This document shows, piece after piece, positions 24,275-32,794 of a stretch of 32,794 nt of DNA. Numbering within the stretch: the stretch's first letter is position 1; every line of letters starts with the position of its first letter. Origin of the DNA: Ignavibacteriaceae bacterium. GTDB taxonomy: Bacteria > Bacteroidota > Ignavibacteria > Ignavibacteriales > Ignavibacteriaceae. The stretch is from assembly GCA_013388515.1 (NCBI GenBank), contig JACAFC010000197.1, forward strand, positions 1 to 32,794, written 5' to 3'. The notes below the pieces were generated by a model, which was not told the DNA's origin, made no database searches, and worked only from the letters and a program-made list of their open reading frames with translations. The translations under genes and the position numbers were made by a program.

Positions 24275-24411
24275 AAACCACCTCTCAATAATTTATGTTT
24301 TCCCTATGAGAAAATAGTAATTACTCTAATTAAAAAACAAAAGGAAAAGATTAAGCAGCAAGCAAACAAATATTAAAATGAATGAAATAGAAACTCTAAA
24401 AGAATAATTTA

Positions 24412-24437
24412 AAATAAAAAAGCGCTCGAGCGAGCGC
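24412..24437 (-). terminator. Rho-independent terminator of the RRM gene
   Basis: The minus strand reads GCGCTCG-CT-CGAGCGC followed by TTTTTTATTTT, a 7-bp GC-rich stem plus U-tract, beginning about 25 bases after the RRM stop codon. Confidence 0.85.
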
Positions 24438-24460
24438 CTTAAGAATCAGTTGTTAATTTT

Positions 24461-24712
24461 CTAGCCCTTTGATTTTGCTTCGCTAACAACGATGTTCCTT
24501 CCGCTTAAATCTTTGCCATTAAGTGCTTGAATAGCATTGTTTGCATCAGATTCTTCAGCCATTTCTACAAAACCGTAACCTTTAGACCTGCCAGACTGAC
24601 GGTCAGTAATAACTTTAGCTGAAACGACTTTACCATGAGCTTCAAAAGCAGCTTTCAAAGTATCATCGTTAACGGACCAGGGAAGACTTCCCACGAAGAG
24701 TTTAGTACCCAA
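24461..24712 (-). CDS. Small RRM RNA-binding protein
   Basis: An 83-residue protein made of one RNA-recognition motif. RNP2 is KLFVGSL at the N-terminus and RNP1 is KGYGFVEM in the middle; helix and strand order is complete, ending ALNGKDLSGRNIVVSEAKSK. These bacterial RRM proteins resemble plant glycine-rich and cyanobacterial cold-shock RNA-binding proteins and probably act as RNA chaperones. TTG at 24712 is chosen because GAGG lies six bases upstream and the product then begins MGTKLFVG as family members do. A GTG at 24724 would add four residues (MRLL). It is monocistronic, with its own terminator. Confidence 0.85.
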   Translation of the reverse strand: MGTKLFVGSLPWSVNDDTLKAAFEAHGKVVSAKVITDRQSGRSKGYGFVEMAEESDANNAIQALNGKDLSGRNIVVSEAKSKG

Positions 24713-24867
24713 AAGTAACCTCACAAATAAAGTAAAAAAATAAACTCAGTTCAAAAGAACCTTATTTGAACATACAACTAAAATTTCAGAAATACAAAAG
24801 ATTTTTTTTTCGAAAATAATTACTTCAGTTATCTGTGATCTAAATCAGGCAATTGATATGCCTAATT

Positions 24868-26214
24868 TTAGGACATCAAGTAGCTTATTGCAGAATTTAA
24901 GTTGTCTATGGGAATGATTTTTATTGCAGAATCTTTTAGAGATGCATTATTATATGATGGTATCAAGATGGTACTGAAACCTAACTTTTCCGCCTCTTGA
25001 ATTCTTTTCTCAATCTGGCTCACACTTCTAACTTCCCCGCCTAAACCAACCTCCCCAACTACTATTGTATCTCCATCAATCTCTTTATCAAGTAAACTGG
25101 ATGCGATACTGCAGCAAACAGCCAAATCGATTGCAGGTTCAGTTATTTTTATTCCACCAGCCATGTTAAGAAAAACATTATTTGCAGATAACCGAAGACC
25201 AGCACGTTTTTCTATAACTGCTAAAAGTATAGCAAGTCTTCTATAATCAAATCCGGTTGCAACTCGCTGAGGATTTCCAAAGTTCGATGGAGTAACTAAA
25301 GCTTGAACTTCAAGAAGGATTGGTCTTGTACCTTCCATGCTTGAGGTTACAATTGATCCTGAAGTTTTACGTTCTCTTTCACTGAGGAATAATTTGCTCG
25401 GATTTCGGACTTCTTGCAATCCATTTTCATGCATTTCAAAAACGCCAATTTCATTTGTGCTGCCAAATCTATTTTTTTGCGCTCGCAAAATTCTAAATGA
25501 ATGATGATGTTCTCCCTCAAACTGAATAACAGTATCCACAATGTGCTCTAAAATTTTTGGTCCGGCTATAAATCCTTCTTTTGTAACATGACCGATCACA
25601 ATTACGCAAAAATGCTTTTTCTTAGCTTCTTCCATCAGAGTAACAGTACATTCCCTAATCTGTGTCATCGTACCCGGAGAATTATCAAGCTCGCTCATTG
25701 CAATAGTTTGAATTGAATCAATAACTACAAGCGATGGCGATATCTTATTTATGGAATCTAAAATTGCGGTTAGATCAGTTTCAGGAAGAACAAAAAATTC
25801 ATCAGACGTAATTCTTAATCGTTCTGCACGCAGTTTAATTTGCTTTGCCGATTCCTCACCAGAAACGTACAAAACAGGAGTTTTAAGATTGGCACATGCT
25901 TGCATAGCAAGTGTTGATTTACCAATACCTGGATCTCCACCCAATAGAATAACTGACCCTGGCATCAACCCGCCGCCAAGCACTCTGTCAAATTCTTCAA
26001 TTTGCGTTTGTATTCTTTCTTCTTCGGCTGCAAAAATTTCATTGATTCTGCTCAATGGAACTATATTCTTGCCAGCTGTTTGTTTTTTCTTTCCTGTCTC
26101 AACAAGCTCTTCTACAAAAGCATTCCAACTTTCGCATTCGGGACATTTACCTATCCATCTTAAAGATTCATAACCACAATTTGAACAGATGTATTTTATT
26201 CTTGATTTGGGCAT
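24868..26214 (-). CDS. radA: DNA repair protein RadA
   Basis: A full-length (448-residue) RadA/Sms. The N-terminal zinc finger is CSNC ... CPEC (Cys10, 13, 24, 27). The RecA-like core has Walker A GGDPGIGKST (92-101), Walker B LVVIDSIQT (162-170) and the RadA-specific KNRFG motif (247-251). The C-terminal Lon-protease-like domain includes NVFLNMAGGIKITEPAIDLA and VGEVGLGGEVR. RadA is a branch-migration helicase that processes recombination intermediates. It appears to be a single gene. Confidence 0.97.
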   Translation of the reverse strand: MPKSRIKYICSNCGYESLRWIGKCPECESWNAFVEELVETGKKKQTAGKNIVPLSRINEIFAAEEERIQTQIEEFDRVLGGGLMPGSVILLGGDPGIGKSTLAMQACANLKTPVLYVSGEESAKQIKLRAERLRITSDEFFVLPETDLTAILDSINKISPSLVVIDSIQTIAMSELDNSPGTMTQIRECTVTLMEEAKKKHFCVIVIGHVTKEGFIAGPKILEHIVDTVIQFEGEHHHSFRILRAQKNRFGSTNEIGVFEMHENGLQEVRNPSKLFLSERERKTSGSIVTSSMEGTRPILLEVQALVTPSNFGNPQRVATGFDYRRLAILLAVIEKRAGLRLSANNVFLNMAGGIKITEPAIDLAVCCSIASSLLDKEIDGDTIVVGEVGLGGEVRSVSQIEKRIQEAEKLGFSTILIPSYNNASLKDSAIKIIPIDNLNSAISYLMS

Positions 26215-26425
26215 GATATAATAATTAGATTACTGGCAAAACTACAAATATTTTAATATTTAATATAAATCTTTAAATCATCGGTTAGTTAAAAAGCTAA
26301 CTATAGGAAGTAAGATGATTTATTAAATAATCCTAATTCTACTGACTTTAGCAGCAGTAATTACCTTTAAGTATTAAATCCGAATTACTATTTTCAATCA
26401 TTATAAAGAATTTTCTCTAATAAAA

Positions 26426-27952
26426 ATGAAAACTGAGCATCGACCATTACCAACAATAATTATTTTACTAGCACTTATTAATTTACTAATCCACTTAATT
26501 ACGACCGGCTTTTTTAACTACGGTATTTTCAGAGACGAACTGTACTATTTAGCATGTACTAAAAGATTGGATTTCGGATATGTAGATCATCCTCCATTCT
26601 CCATTTATATACTTGCTTTATGGAAGCTGGTTTTTGGTGATTCACTTTTTGCAATTAGGCTGATTCCGGCTTTAGTTTCAACATTAAGCTTATTTATGTT
26701 GGGTATAGTTACAAAACGGCTGGGAGGTAAAAGACCAGCGATAATAATTGCTGTGTTAGCTTTTATGACAACGCCAATTTTCCTTGGAATGAATACTATT
26801 TTTTCAATGAATACTTTTGATTTTCTTTTCTGGATTACTTCAACATATTTTCTTTTAAGAATAGTTCAAGAAGAAAACCAAAAAATGTGGATTTGGCTTG
26901 GTATTGTTATTGGATTGGGTTTATTAAACAAAACCAGTATGCTTTGGCTGGCTGCTGGAATTTTAGGAGCAACTGTTTTTACTCCCTTAAGAAAAGATCT
27001 TAAAACCAAATATCCCTATTTAGCCGTATTAATTGCACTTCTTATATTTTCGCCGTTTATAATTTGGAACATTCTGCATGATTTTGCACACCTTGAGTTT
27101 ATGCAAAATGCTGCTACTAGAAAGTATGGCGGCTTAACACCGATTTCATTTATTGCGGATCAATTATTAATCCTAAATCCGCTTTCCATTTTAATTTGGT
27201 TACCAGGATTTTATTTTTTCTTTTTTGATGATGCTGGGAAAAAAGTTAAAGCTGTTGTCTTTATTTGGATTATAACATTTGTAATTCTATTTATAAATGG
27301 GCATAGCAAAGGAGAATACATTGCGCCAGCTTATCAAATTCTTTTTGCTGGCGGTGCAGTTATTATTGAAAAGTGGAGCGTTACAAAAGCTTGGCTAAAA
27401 TACACAATTGCGATTCCTATAATTCTTGCTAGTTTATTCTTTACTCCATTTGCCCGTCCTTTACTTTCACCAGAGTCTTTTCTAAAATATCAAAATTTAA
27501 TCGGCCTCAAACCCCCAAGTAATGAAGGACATGAAACTATACTTCCACAATTTTACTCGGACATGTTTGGCTGGGAGGATTTAGCAAAACAAGTTTCTAA
27601 AGTATATCAGTCTATCCCAAAATCCGAACAAGATAAAACTGTGGTTTACTGCAGCAATTATGGAAAAGCCGGTGCGATTGAATACTTTAGCAAAAAATAT
27701 AATCTTCCAAAAGTGATTTGTCCGCATAACAGTTACTGGTTCTGGTGGCCAATGTCAAATGATTATTCAACATTAATAATAATTGGCGGTGAGATTGAAG
27801 ATCATCTTACCTCAATTAAAGATGTTAGGGCCATAACTACCTATCAAACCGATTACGCCATGCCTTACGAAAACAATCTAACAATTTATGTTGGAAGAGG
27901 TTTCATAAGATCACTGCAGACAATAAGAATGAGCAACAAGATTTTTATTTAA
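26426..27952 (+). CDS. Membrane glycosyltransferase, GT39/ArnT-like (PMT_2)
   Basis: A 508-residue polytopic inner-membrane protein. After the first transmembrane helix, the outer loop has FRDELYYLACTKRLDFGYVD (35-54) then HPP, the acidic motif of dolichyl- or undecaprenyl-phosphate-sugar-dependent glycosyltransferases of the GT39/GT83 type. About ten further hydrophobic helices follow to residue 350, then a soluble C-terminal domain (SNYGKAGAIEYFSKKYNLPK). It probably transfers a sugar from a lipid carrier to lipid A, a glycan or a protein on the periplasmic side. Acceptor unknown. There is no clear ribosome site; it stands alone. Confidence 0.82.
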   Translation: MKTEHRPLPTIIILLALINLLIHLITTGFFNYGIFRDELYYLACTKRLDFGYVDHPPFSIYILALWKLVFGDSLFAIRLIPALVSTLSLFMLGIVTKRLGGKRPAIIIAVLAFMTTPIFLGMNTIFSMNTFDFLFWITSTYFLLRIVQEENQKMWIWLGIVIGLGLLNKTSMLWLAAGILGATVFTPLRKDLKTKYPYLAVLIALLIFSPFIIWNILHDFAHLEFMQNAATRKYGGLTPISFIADQLLILNPLSILIWLPGFYFFFFDDAGKKVKAVVFIWIITFVILFINGHSKGEYIAPAYQILFAGGAVIIEKWSVTKAWLKYTIAIPIILASLFFTPFARPLLSPESFLKYQNLIGLKPPSNEGHETILPQFYSDMFGWEDLAKQVSKVYQSIPKSEQDKTVVYCSNYGKAGAIEYFSKKYNLPKVICPHNSYWFWWPMSNDYSTLIIIGGEIEDHLTSIKDVRAITTYQTDYAMPYENNLTIYVGRGFIRSLQTIRMSNKIFI

Positions 27953-28401
27953 CTTCAGAAGTGAAAAAACCTAGCAGAGTCTTCTTAAATTTTAAAATCG
28001 TAATTTATATGAAAACGAGAATCCATTTTTTTTGTTATCGATATAACCCTGCCTTGCCATAAGTCGTGCTTTTGTGAGGTGACAAGACCCATAAATTTTA
28101 TTTTCATAAGCCTCAGTAAAATCTATTCTATAAAAATTGTTAGGAGTTTGTTATTAAAATTGATCACTAACAATGGTTTATTTCATATAAAATTCACCTC
28201 AGCTTATTCCTAAATGCTTAATTAGAAAGAGTGATGCTTAACACGCATTAATTAAATTTTTCGAAGTAACTTGATTTGTTACCTCGATGTTGTGATGCAT
28301 ATTCAACCGCTCAATATCACAAACATCATTAGCATCACCTATGCCGCACAAAAACCGGTCAGGTTAATTATTTTTTCAATAATTTATTAAAAGGAGTTTC
28401 T
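27953..28401. other. 449-bp intergenic region: one gene relic and the cytochrome c leader
   Basis: The left part holds a minus-strand remnant at 27992-28150 (separate entry). The right part is AT-rich, with a small inverted repeat GTAAC-TTGATTT-GTTAC near 28266-28282. It ends in a good ribosome site, AAGGAG at 28391-28396, six bases before the cytochrome c ATG. I see no RNA gene. Confidence 0.5.
27992..28150 (-). pseudogene. C-terminal remnant of an unidentified protein, possibly an outer-membrane barrel
   Basis: An open minus-strand frame of 52 codons without a start codon, bounded upstream by two stops. It reads QTPNNFYRIDFTEAYENKIY, then GSCHLTKARLMARQGYIDNK, and ends KNGFSFSYKLRF. The alternating residues and final Phe resemble the last strand of an outer-membrane beta-barrel. 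Codon use looks protein-like. I do not recognise the family. It could be a chance frame. Confidence 0.35.
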
Positions 28402-29001
28402 ATGCGAAACACTTTCTTCATTGCGTTTACAATCGCAATGTGTTCTGTTCTTTTGTTTCTTCAGGTTAACTGTACACAGCAAGTGGAACAAAAGCCGTTA
28501 ACTCAGGAAGAATTGATTGCCCGAGGAAGTTACATCGTAAATTCCAGCGGATGCGGTGACTGCCATACACCCAAAATTATGTCGCCAAATGGGCCTGTAG
28601 AGGATACAACGAGATTTCTTTCTGGTTTTCCAGCCGAAGATAAACTTCCGCCTCTAGATTTGAAAACTGTGGCCCCTGGTAACTGGTATGTTACAGAAAA
28701 AAATCTTGCTGCTTGGGTAGGACCTTGGGGTATTTCCTATGCTTCAAATATAACACCCGACAATGAAACCGGAATCGGCACCCTTTCAGAGGAAATGTTT
28801 ATAAAAACAATTAGAGAAGGAAAATTGATGGGAGTAGGCAGACCATTATTGCCCCCAATGCCTTGGCCAATGTTTGCTAGAAAAACAGATGAGGATCTCA
28901 AGGCAATTTACGCTTATTTGATGTCAATAAAACCAGTAAAAAATAAAGTTCCGGATCCTGTTCCCCCGCCAAAACTTGCCGAATATTTTTCTAAAAAATA
29001 A
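28402..29001 (+). CDS. Exported mono-haem cytochrome c
   Basis: A 199-residue protein with an N-terminal hydrophobic signal; Cys24 after LQVN could be a lipid anchor, though Asn at -1 is atypical. The haem site is CGDCH (51-55). A conserved ITPDNETGIG segment and MPWPMFARKTDEDLKAIYAY supply the probable Met ligand, as in cytochrome c subunits associated with alcohol or sugar dehydrogenases. It should carry electrons in the periplasm. AAGGAG precedes the ATG by six bases. No partner oxidoreductase adjoins it in this window. Confidence 0.87.
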   Translation: MRNTFFIAFTIAMCSVLLFLQVNCTQQVEQKPLTQEELIARGSYIVNSSGCGDCHTPKIMSPNGPVEDTTRFLSGFPAEDKLPPLDLKTVAPGNWYVTEKNLAAWVGPWGISYASNITPDNETGIGTLSEEMFIKTIREGKLMGVGRPLLPPMPWPMFARKTDEDLKAIYAYLMSIKPVKNKVPDPVPPPKLAEYFSKK

Positions 29002-29003
29002 TT

Positions 29004-29047
29004 AATAAAAAAAACCTTCGAGGTTGCAAAACAAAACCTCGAAGGTT
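29004..29047 (-). terminator. Terminator of the NmrA-like gene (AACCTTCGAGGTT family)
   Basis: A 13-bp stem (AACCTTCGAGGTT at 29013-29025 with AACCTCGAAGGTT at 29035-29047) is followed on the minus strand by a run of Ts. It lies about 20 bases after the NmrA-like stop. Its stem is identical to the terminator after alaS at 30116-30150. Confidence 0.8.
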
Positions 29048-29066
29048 GCTTTCAATTAAATCGAAA

Positions 29067-30017
29067 TTAACCCACCGGAATTTTAGTTTTATTTTCCTTT
29101 AACCATACTTCCAAGTTTTTTAATTCTGGATTGAGCAACTTTGTGAAGCCAACATCTCTTAAACCGTTAACATCTTTATCACAATCATGATAAAATTGAA
29201 ACATGTTTCCCGCTTCATCAGCACCTGGAAAACCAAAGCTGCGAAACATATCAAATGAAACTTTGTTGTAAACAACTTCCTCACCTAAGGTTTTTGCAAA
29301 TAAATCTGCCATCTCTTGAATGGTTAGATGATCACTAGCTATTCCTATTTTTTTACCAAAAAATTCATTTCCTTTTTTAAATATTGCATAAGCACATTTG
29401 CCAATATCATCAGATGCAATACCTGCCAGCTTTTTATCACCCATGGGAATGGTAAGCGCCAATCTTCCATCAGGACCTCTTTTAGGACCCAGCCCGAAGT
29501 AGATAAAATTCTCCCAATAAAATGATGCATATAAAAAAGTTACAGGCAAATTCAAATCGGTAAAAAATTTATCGGAACTGCCCTTGCCGTCAAAGTGGGG
29601 GACTTTATACTTCTCCTGAAGAGTGGGCATTCTGCTATCTGTCAATGGAATCCACTTACGTGTATCTTCTAAAGTAGACCAGATAATATGCTTAACATTA
29701 GTTTCCTTTGCAGCTTTTGCAATTGATTCAGCTTGTAAGATTTCTTTTTCTGCTGAAAAATGATGCCAGAAAAATGTTACAGCATATACTCCATAAGCAT
29801 TTGAAAATCCGGAACGAAGGCTTTCATAATTATCAACATCAACTGTAACTACTTCTACACCCATTTCTAATAATGCTTTAGCTTTTTCTGAATTAGGATT
29901 ATGAACTAATGCACGAACACTAAACTCGCTTGATTTGTCGTTCAATATTGCACGAACCAAACCGCCGCCCTGCGCACCTGTTGCACCAAGTACGGCAATA
30001 ATTTTTTTATCAGCCAT
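29067..30017 (-). CDS. NmrA-like NAD(P)-binding protein
   Basis: A 316-residue atypical short-chain dehydrogenase. The Rossmann motif is AVLGATGAQGGGLVRAIL (8-25), the NmrA variant GATGxQGG. VRALVHNPNSEKA follows, then VKHIIWSTLED and HFDGKGSSDKFFTDLNLPVT, where the usual catalytic Tyr-x-x-x-Lys is replaced by HFDGKG, as in NmrA/HSCARG proteins that sense the NADP(H) ratio rather than catalyse. Length matches that family (about 300). AAGGAGT lies just before the ATG. Single gene with its own terminator. Role may be redox sensing or a reductase. Confidence 0.88.
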   Translation of the reverse strand: MADKKIIAVLGATGAQGGGLVRAILNDKSSEFSVRALVHNPNSEKAKALLEMGVEVVTVDVDNYESLRSGFSNAYGVYAVTFFWHHFSAEKEILQAESIAKAAKETNVKHIIWSTLEDTRKWIPLTDSRMPTLQEKYKVPHFDGKGSSDKFFTDLNLPVTFLYASFYWENFIYFGLGPKRGPDGRLALTIPMGDKKLAGIASDDIGKCAYAIFKKGNEFFGKKIGIASDHLTIQEMADLFAKTLGEEVVYNKVSFDMFRSFGFPGADEAGNMFQFYHDCDKDVNGLRDVGFTKLLNPELKNLEVWLKENKTKIPVG

Positions 30018-30107
30018 TTTTACTCCTTATAAGTTAATAGTTAAAGCAAAGCTAAGAGAAAAGCTGTCCTAGTAAAAGGAAAAGAAGCGGGGATATGATG
30101 TGGAGCA

Positions 30108-30150
30108 TATAAAAAAACCTTCGAGGTTACAACACAAAACCTCGAAGGTT
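30108..30150 (-). terminator. Terminator of alaS (AACCTTCGAGGTT family)
   Basis: Stem AACCTTCGAGGTT at 30116-30128 pairs with AACCTCGAAGGTT at 30138-30150, followed on the minus strand by a T-run. It lies 22 bases after the alaS stop. The stem is identical to that at 29013-29047, and the loops differ at only two positions. Confidence 0.8.
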
Positions 30151-30172
30151 GCTAGTGTAGAAACGTTTATTA

Positions 30173-32761
30173 CTAAAATTTACCCACCATTTCCTCAACC
30201 TTACTCAACGCAGCTTGAACATTGGCAACATCTTTACCACCTGCAGTTGCTAAGTGATTTTTGCCGCCTCCGCCGCCGCCGACAAGCTTCGCAACTTCTC
30301 CAACAATCTTTCCAGCACTTAGTTTCTTCTCTTTGATAAGATCATCTGAAACGACACAAACAATACTTACTTTTTCATCAATAACAGAGAATAAAATTCC
30401 GACACCGCTTTTAATTTTGCTGCGAAGCTCATCTCCCATACTTTTTAATTCATCAACATTCGCAGAAGTTACTGTTCCTTTATAAACATTAATTCCATTT
30501 ACTTGCGCTGATTGTCTAAGTAAAGTGTCCACTTGTCCAAGTTTATCTTTTAGCATCAGCTCGGAAATTTCTTTCTCTAATTTCTTTTTCGCTTCAAGCA
30601 GTTCTGCAATTCTTTCATCAGATTGCTTTAGTTTTTCAATTTGGCTGTCTATGTACTTCTCAACACCTGATCCGGTAACGGCTTCAATTCTGCGTACACC
30701 GCTTGCAATTGAGGATTCGCTAATAATCTTAAACAATCCAATTTGGGATGAGTTTTGAACATGGGTGCCGCCGCAAAATTCTAGACTAAACTCGCCGAAC
30801 TGAACCACATTAACTTTATCGCCGTACTTATCGCCAAAGAACATCAATGCGCCCATCTTCTTTGCAACTTCAAATGGAATATTTCTATGATGCTGAAGCT
30901 GAATATTCTTCCTAAGCTCTTCATTTACAAGTGCTTCAATATCTTTTACTTCGCTTGCAGTTAATTTAGCAAAGTGTGTGAAGTCAAAACGAAGTCTGTC
31001 CGGTCCAACATAGGAACCGGCTTGATGAACATGAGTTCCCAAAATTTTCCTTAATGCTGAATGCATAAAGTGAGTTGCTGTATGGTTCCGCATAATGTCC
31101 CAACGCCTTTGTTCATCAACCTCTGCTACAGCATCCAATCCTGGAGAGAGTAAGGTGTTTGACTCATTTTGAATAACATGAATTGTCTTATCATCAATTT
31201 TGGTAACATCAACAACCGGCAGTTTAACATTGCTGGCGATAAGGTTTCCAAGATCATCAATCTGTCCGCCGGCTTCAACATAAAAAGGAGTTTTATCAAG
31301 AATCACTAAATCATTTCCATTTTCTTTTTTATGTCCAATAATTTTTGAAGTTGATTTTAATTCATCATAACCGGTGAAGAGAGGTTTATCTTTCGATACA
31401 AATTCGAAAGAGCTTGTATCTCCAACTGAAATGTTTACTGATGCGAATTTATCTTTTGCAGATTCTCTTGCTCTTTGCTTTTGGGAATTCATCAGTTCGT
31501 TAAATCCAACTTCATCGACAGCAAATCCTCTTTCCCGAGCCATAACGTTTGTAAGATCAACCGGAAAACCATAGGTATCATAAAGCATAAATAAATCTTC
31601 ACCGGGAATGACTTTGACTTTATCTTTTTCCAAACCTTTTATCAGCTCCTCAAACAAATCTATTCCCCTGTCAAGCGTAGCATTAAAGTTTACTTCTTCA
31701 CCTTTGATAACTTTTTTAACGTATTCTTTCTTCTCCTTTATTTCGGGAAAGACATCGCTCATTGTACCTACTAAAACATCAAGAAGCTCAAATAAAAAGG
31801 GTTTGTTAAGATTTAGTTTTCTTCCATAACGGGCAGCCCTTCGTAAAATTCTGCGGAGAACGTAACCTCTTCCTTCATTGCCTGGAACAGCACCATCAGC
31901 TATGGCAAACGTTAAAGTTCTTATATGATCAGCAATTACTCGCATCGCAACTCGTTGTTCTTCCTTTGCAGAGTTATAATTTACTCCGGCAATTTCTGAT
32001 ACCGCATCAATCAAAGGAGTGAAAACATCAGTATCATAATTTGAATTTTTCTTCTGAAGAACTGCGCAAACTCGTTCGAAGCCCATCCCAGTATCTACAT
32101 GTTTTGCGGGAAGTTCGTGCAGAGTTCCTTTTTCATCTCTGTTGTACTGAATGAAAACAAGATTCCAAATCTCAATACATTCCGGAACTCCGGCATTCAC
32201 ATATTTCGGGTTATCAAAATCATCACCAACATTTATGTGAATTTCCGAACATGGTCCGCAGGGTCCGGTATCTCCCATTTCCCAAAAATTATCTTTCTCA
32301 TCAAAACGTAAAATGTGATTTGGATTGATATCAGTTTTTGTTTTCCAATAGTCAAAAGCTTCATCATCAGTTCTGTAGACTGTTGCCCACAATCTTTCTT
32401 TAGGAAGATTCCAAACATCGGTTAGAAGTTCCCACGCCCATTCGATGGCTTCAGCTTTGTAATAATCACCAAAGGACCAATTACCAAGCATCTCAAAAAA
32501 AGTGTGATGATAAGTATCGTGTCCGACTTCTTCCAAATCATTATGCTTGCCGCTAACACGAATACATTTTTGAGTGTCGACTGCGCGCTTGTATTCCCGT
32601 ATTCCCTTGCCCAAAAACACATCCTTAAATTGATTCATTCCGGCATTTGTAAAAAGCAGCGTGGGATCATCGAACGGTACTACCGGCGAGCTTGAAACAA
32701 TTTTGTGATCTTTACTTTTGAAGAAGTCTAAAAATTGTTGCCTTATTTCTTTTGAAGTCAT
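30173..32761 (-). CDS. alaS: Alanyl-tRNA synthetase
   Basis: A complete 862-residue AlaRS, which charges tRNA-Ala with alanine in the cytoplasm. The class II catalytic core begins FLDFFKSKDHKIVSSSPVVP and has the AlaRS-specific LFTNAGMNQFKDVFLG and GNWSFGDYYK. The editing domain carries the zinc ligands in HTATHFMH and CGGTHV. The C-terminal DHHA1 domain ends with the Gly-rich stretch VGGGGGGKNHLATAGGKD. All domains are in the normal order and length is usual (about 870). The ATG lies 33 bases from the window edge, so its promoter is mostly outside. Confidence 0.98.
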   Translation of the reverse strand: MTSKEIRQQFLDFFKSKDHKIVSSSPVVPFDDPTLLFTNAGMNQFKDVFLGKGIREYKRAVDTQKCIRVSGKHNDLEEVGHDTYHHTFFEMLGNWSFGDYYKAEAIEWAWELLTDVWNLPKERLWATVYRTDDEAFDYWKTKTDINPNHILRFDEKDNFWEMGDTGPCGPCSEIHINVGDDFDNPKYVNAGVPECIEIWNLVFIQYNRDEKGTLHELPAKHVDTGMGFERVCAVLQKKNSNYDTDVFTPLIDAVSEIAGVNYNSAKEEQRVAMRVIADHIRTLTFAIADGAVPGNEGRGYVLRRILRRAARYGRKLNLNKPFLFELLDVLVGTMSDVFPEIKEKKEYVKKVIKGEEVNFNATLDRGIDLFEELIKGLEKDKVKVIPGEDLFMLYDTYGFPVDLTNVMARERGFAVDEVGFNELMNSQKQRARESAKDKFASVNISVGDTSSFEFVSKDKPLFTGYDELKSTSKIIGHKKENGNDLVILDKTPFYVEAGGQIDDLGNLIASNVKLPVVDVTKIDDKTIHVIQNESNTLLSPGLDAVAEVDEQRRWDIMRNHTATHFMHSALRKILGTHVHQAGSYVGPDRLRFDFTHFAKLTASEVKDIEALVNEELRKNIQLQHHRNIPFEVAKKMGALMFFGDKYGDKVNVVQFGEFSLEFCGGTHVQNSSQIGLFKIISESSIASGVRRIEAVTGSGVEKYIDSQIEKLKQSDERIAELLEAKKKLEKEISELMLKDKLGQVDTLLRQSAQVNGINVYKGTVTSANVDELKSMGDELRSKIKSGVGILFSVIDEKVSIVCVVSDDLIKEKKLSAGKIVGEVAKLVGGGGGGKNHLATAGGKDVANVQAALSKVEEMVGKF

Positions 32762-32794
32762 AAATCTTATTAAGTTAAATAGTGTGCAAAGATA

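Noticed and set aside
28266-28282. Inverted repeat GTAAC...GTTAC before the cytochrome c gene as a regulator site
   Set aside because: Only five base pairs with no promoter clearly placed beside it; too weak to call.

Overview
The window looks like a chromosomal segment of an Ignavibacteria-type bacterium (Bacteroidota/Chlorobi side of the FCB group). The evidence is an AT-rich base composition, a secreted protein with a type IX secretion sorting domain of the wording common in that class (VYDILGNEV ... SSGVYYY ... KKMILMK), a mixture of weak and clear Shine-Dalgarno sites, and a TTG/TAnnTTTG-like promoter. The taxonomic call is inference from these marks, not from a search.

Layout. (1) 1-3921, plus strand: the 3' end of a VCBS-repeat, T9SS-sorted protein, then a three-gene isoprenoid cluster made of a divergent cis-prenyltransferase homologue and two squalene/phytoene synthase-like enzymes. 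(2) 3933-5168, minus: an MFS transporter. (3) 5275-17210: a genomic island of about 11.9 kb bounded by an exact 34-bp direct repeat of the 3' part of a tRNA-Lys(CTT) gene. The intact tRNA is at the right end and the fragment at the left end. All intact island genes read leftward, away from the tRNA. (4) 17251-32761: housekeeping and cell-envelope genes: OsmC, GNAT, M49 peptidase lipoprotein, L,D-transpeptidase, HAD phosphatase, PhoD-like phosphatase, a LolA-like protein, an RRM protein, RadA, a GT39-type membrane glycosyltransferase, cytochrome c, an NmrA-like reductase and alanyl-tRNA synthetase.

The island carries two modules. Next to the tRNA is a three-gene operon: a PLD-nuclease/SNF2-helicase fusion, an Eco57I-like N6-adenine DNA methyltransferase, and an AAA_13 ATPase whose C-terminus has an Arg-Glu-His set matching the PrrC/RloC anticodon-nuclease triad. 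This composition (helicase, methylase, ATPase) looks like a restriction-like anti-phage system with a tRNA-cleaving abortive-infection arm. The second module is a HicA toxin, a HicB antitoxin with a C-terminal extension, and a SecB-like chaperone, in one tight operon behind a palindromic operator/promoter. That is the arrangement of a toxin-antitoxin-chaperone (TAC) system. The TAC module is flanked by decayed copies of a DNA methyltransferase C-terminal tail, one of them split by a 19-bp palindromic insertion. No integrase gene is visible, so the island is probably no longer self-mobile.

Short palindromic repeats have touched coding sequences in several places: two in the T9SS domain, one in a methyltransferase relic, and one supplying the stop codon of the helicase gene.
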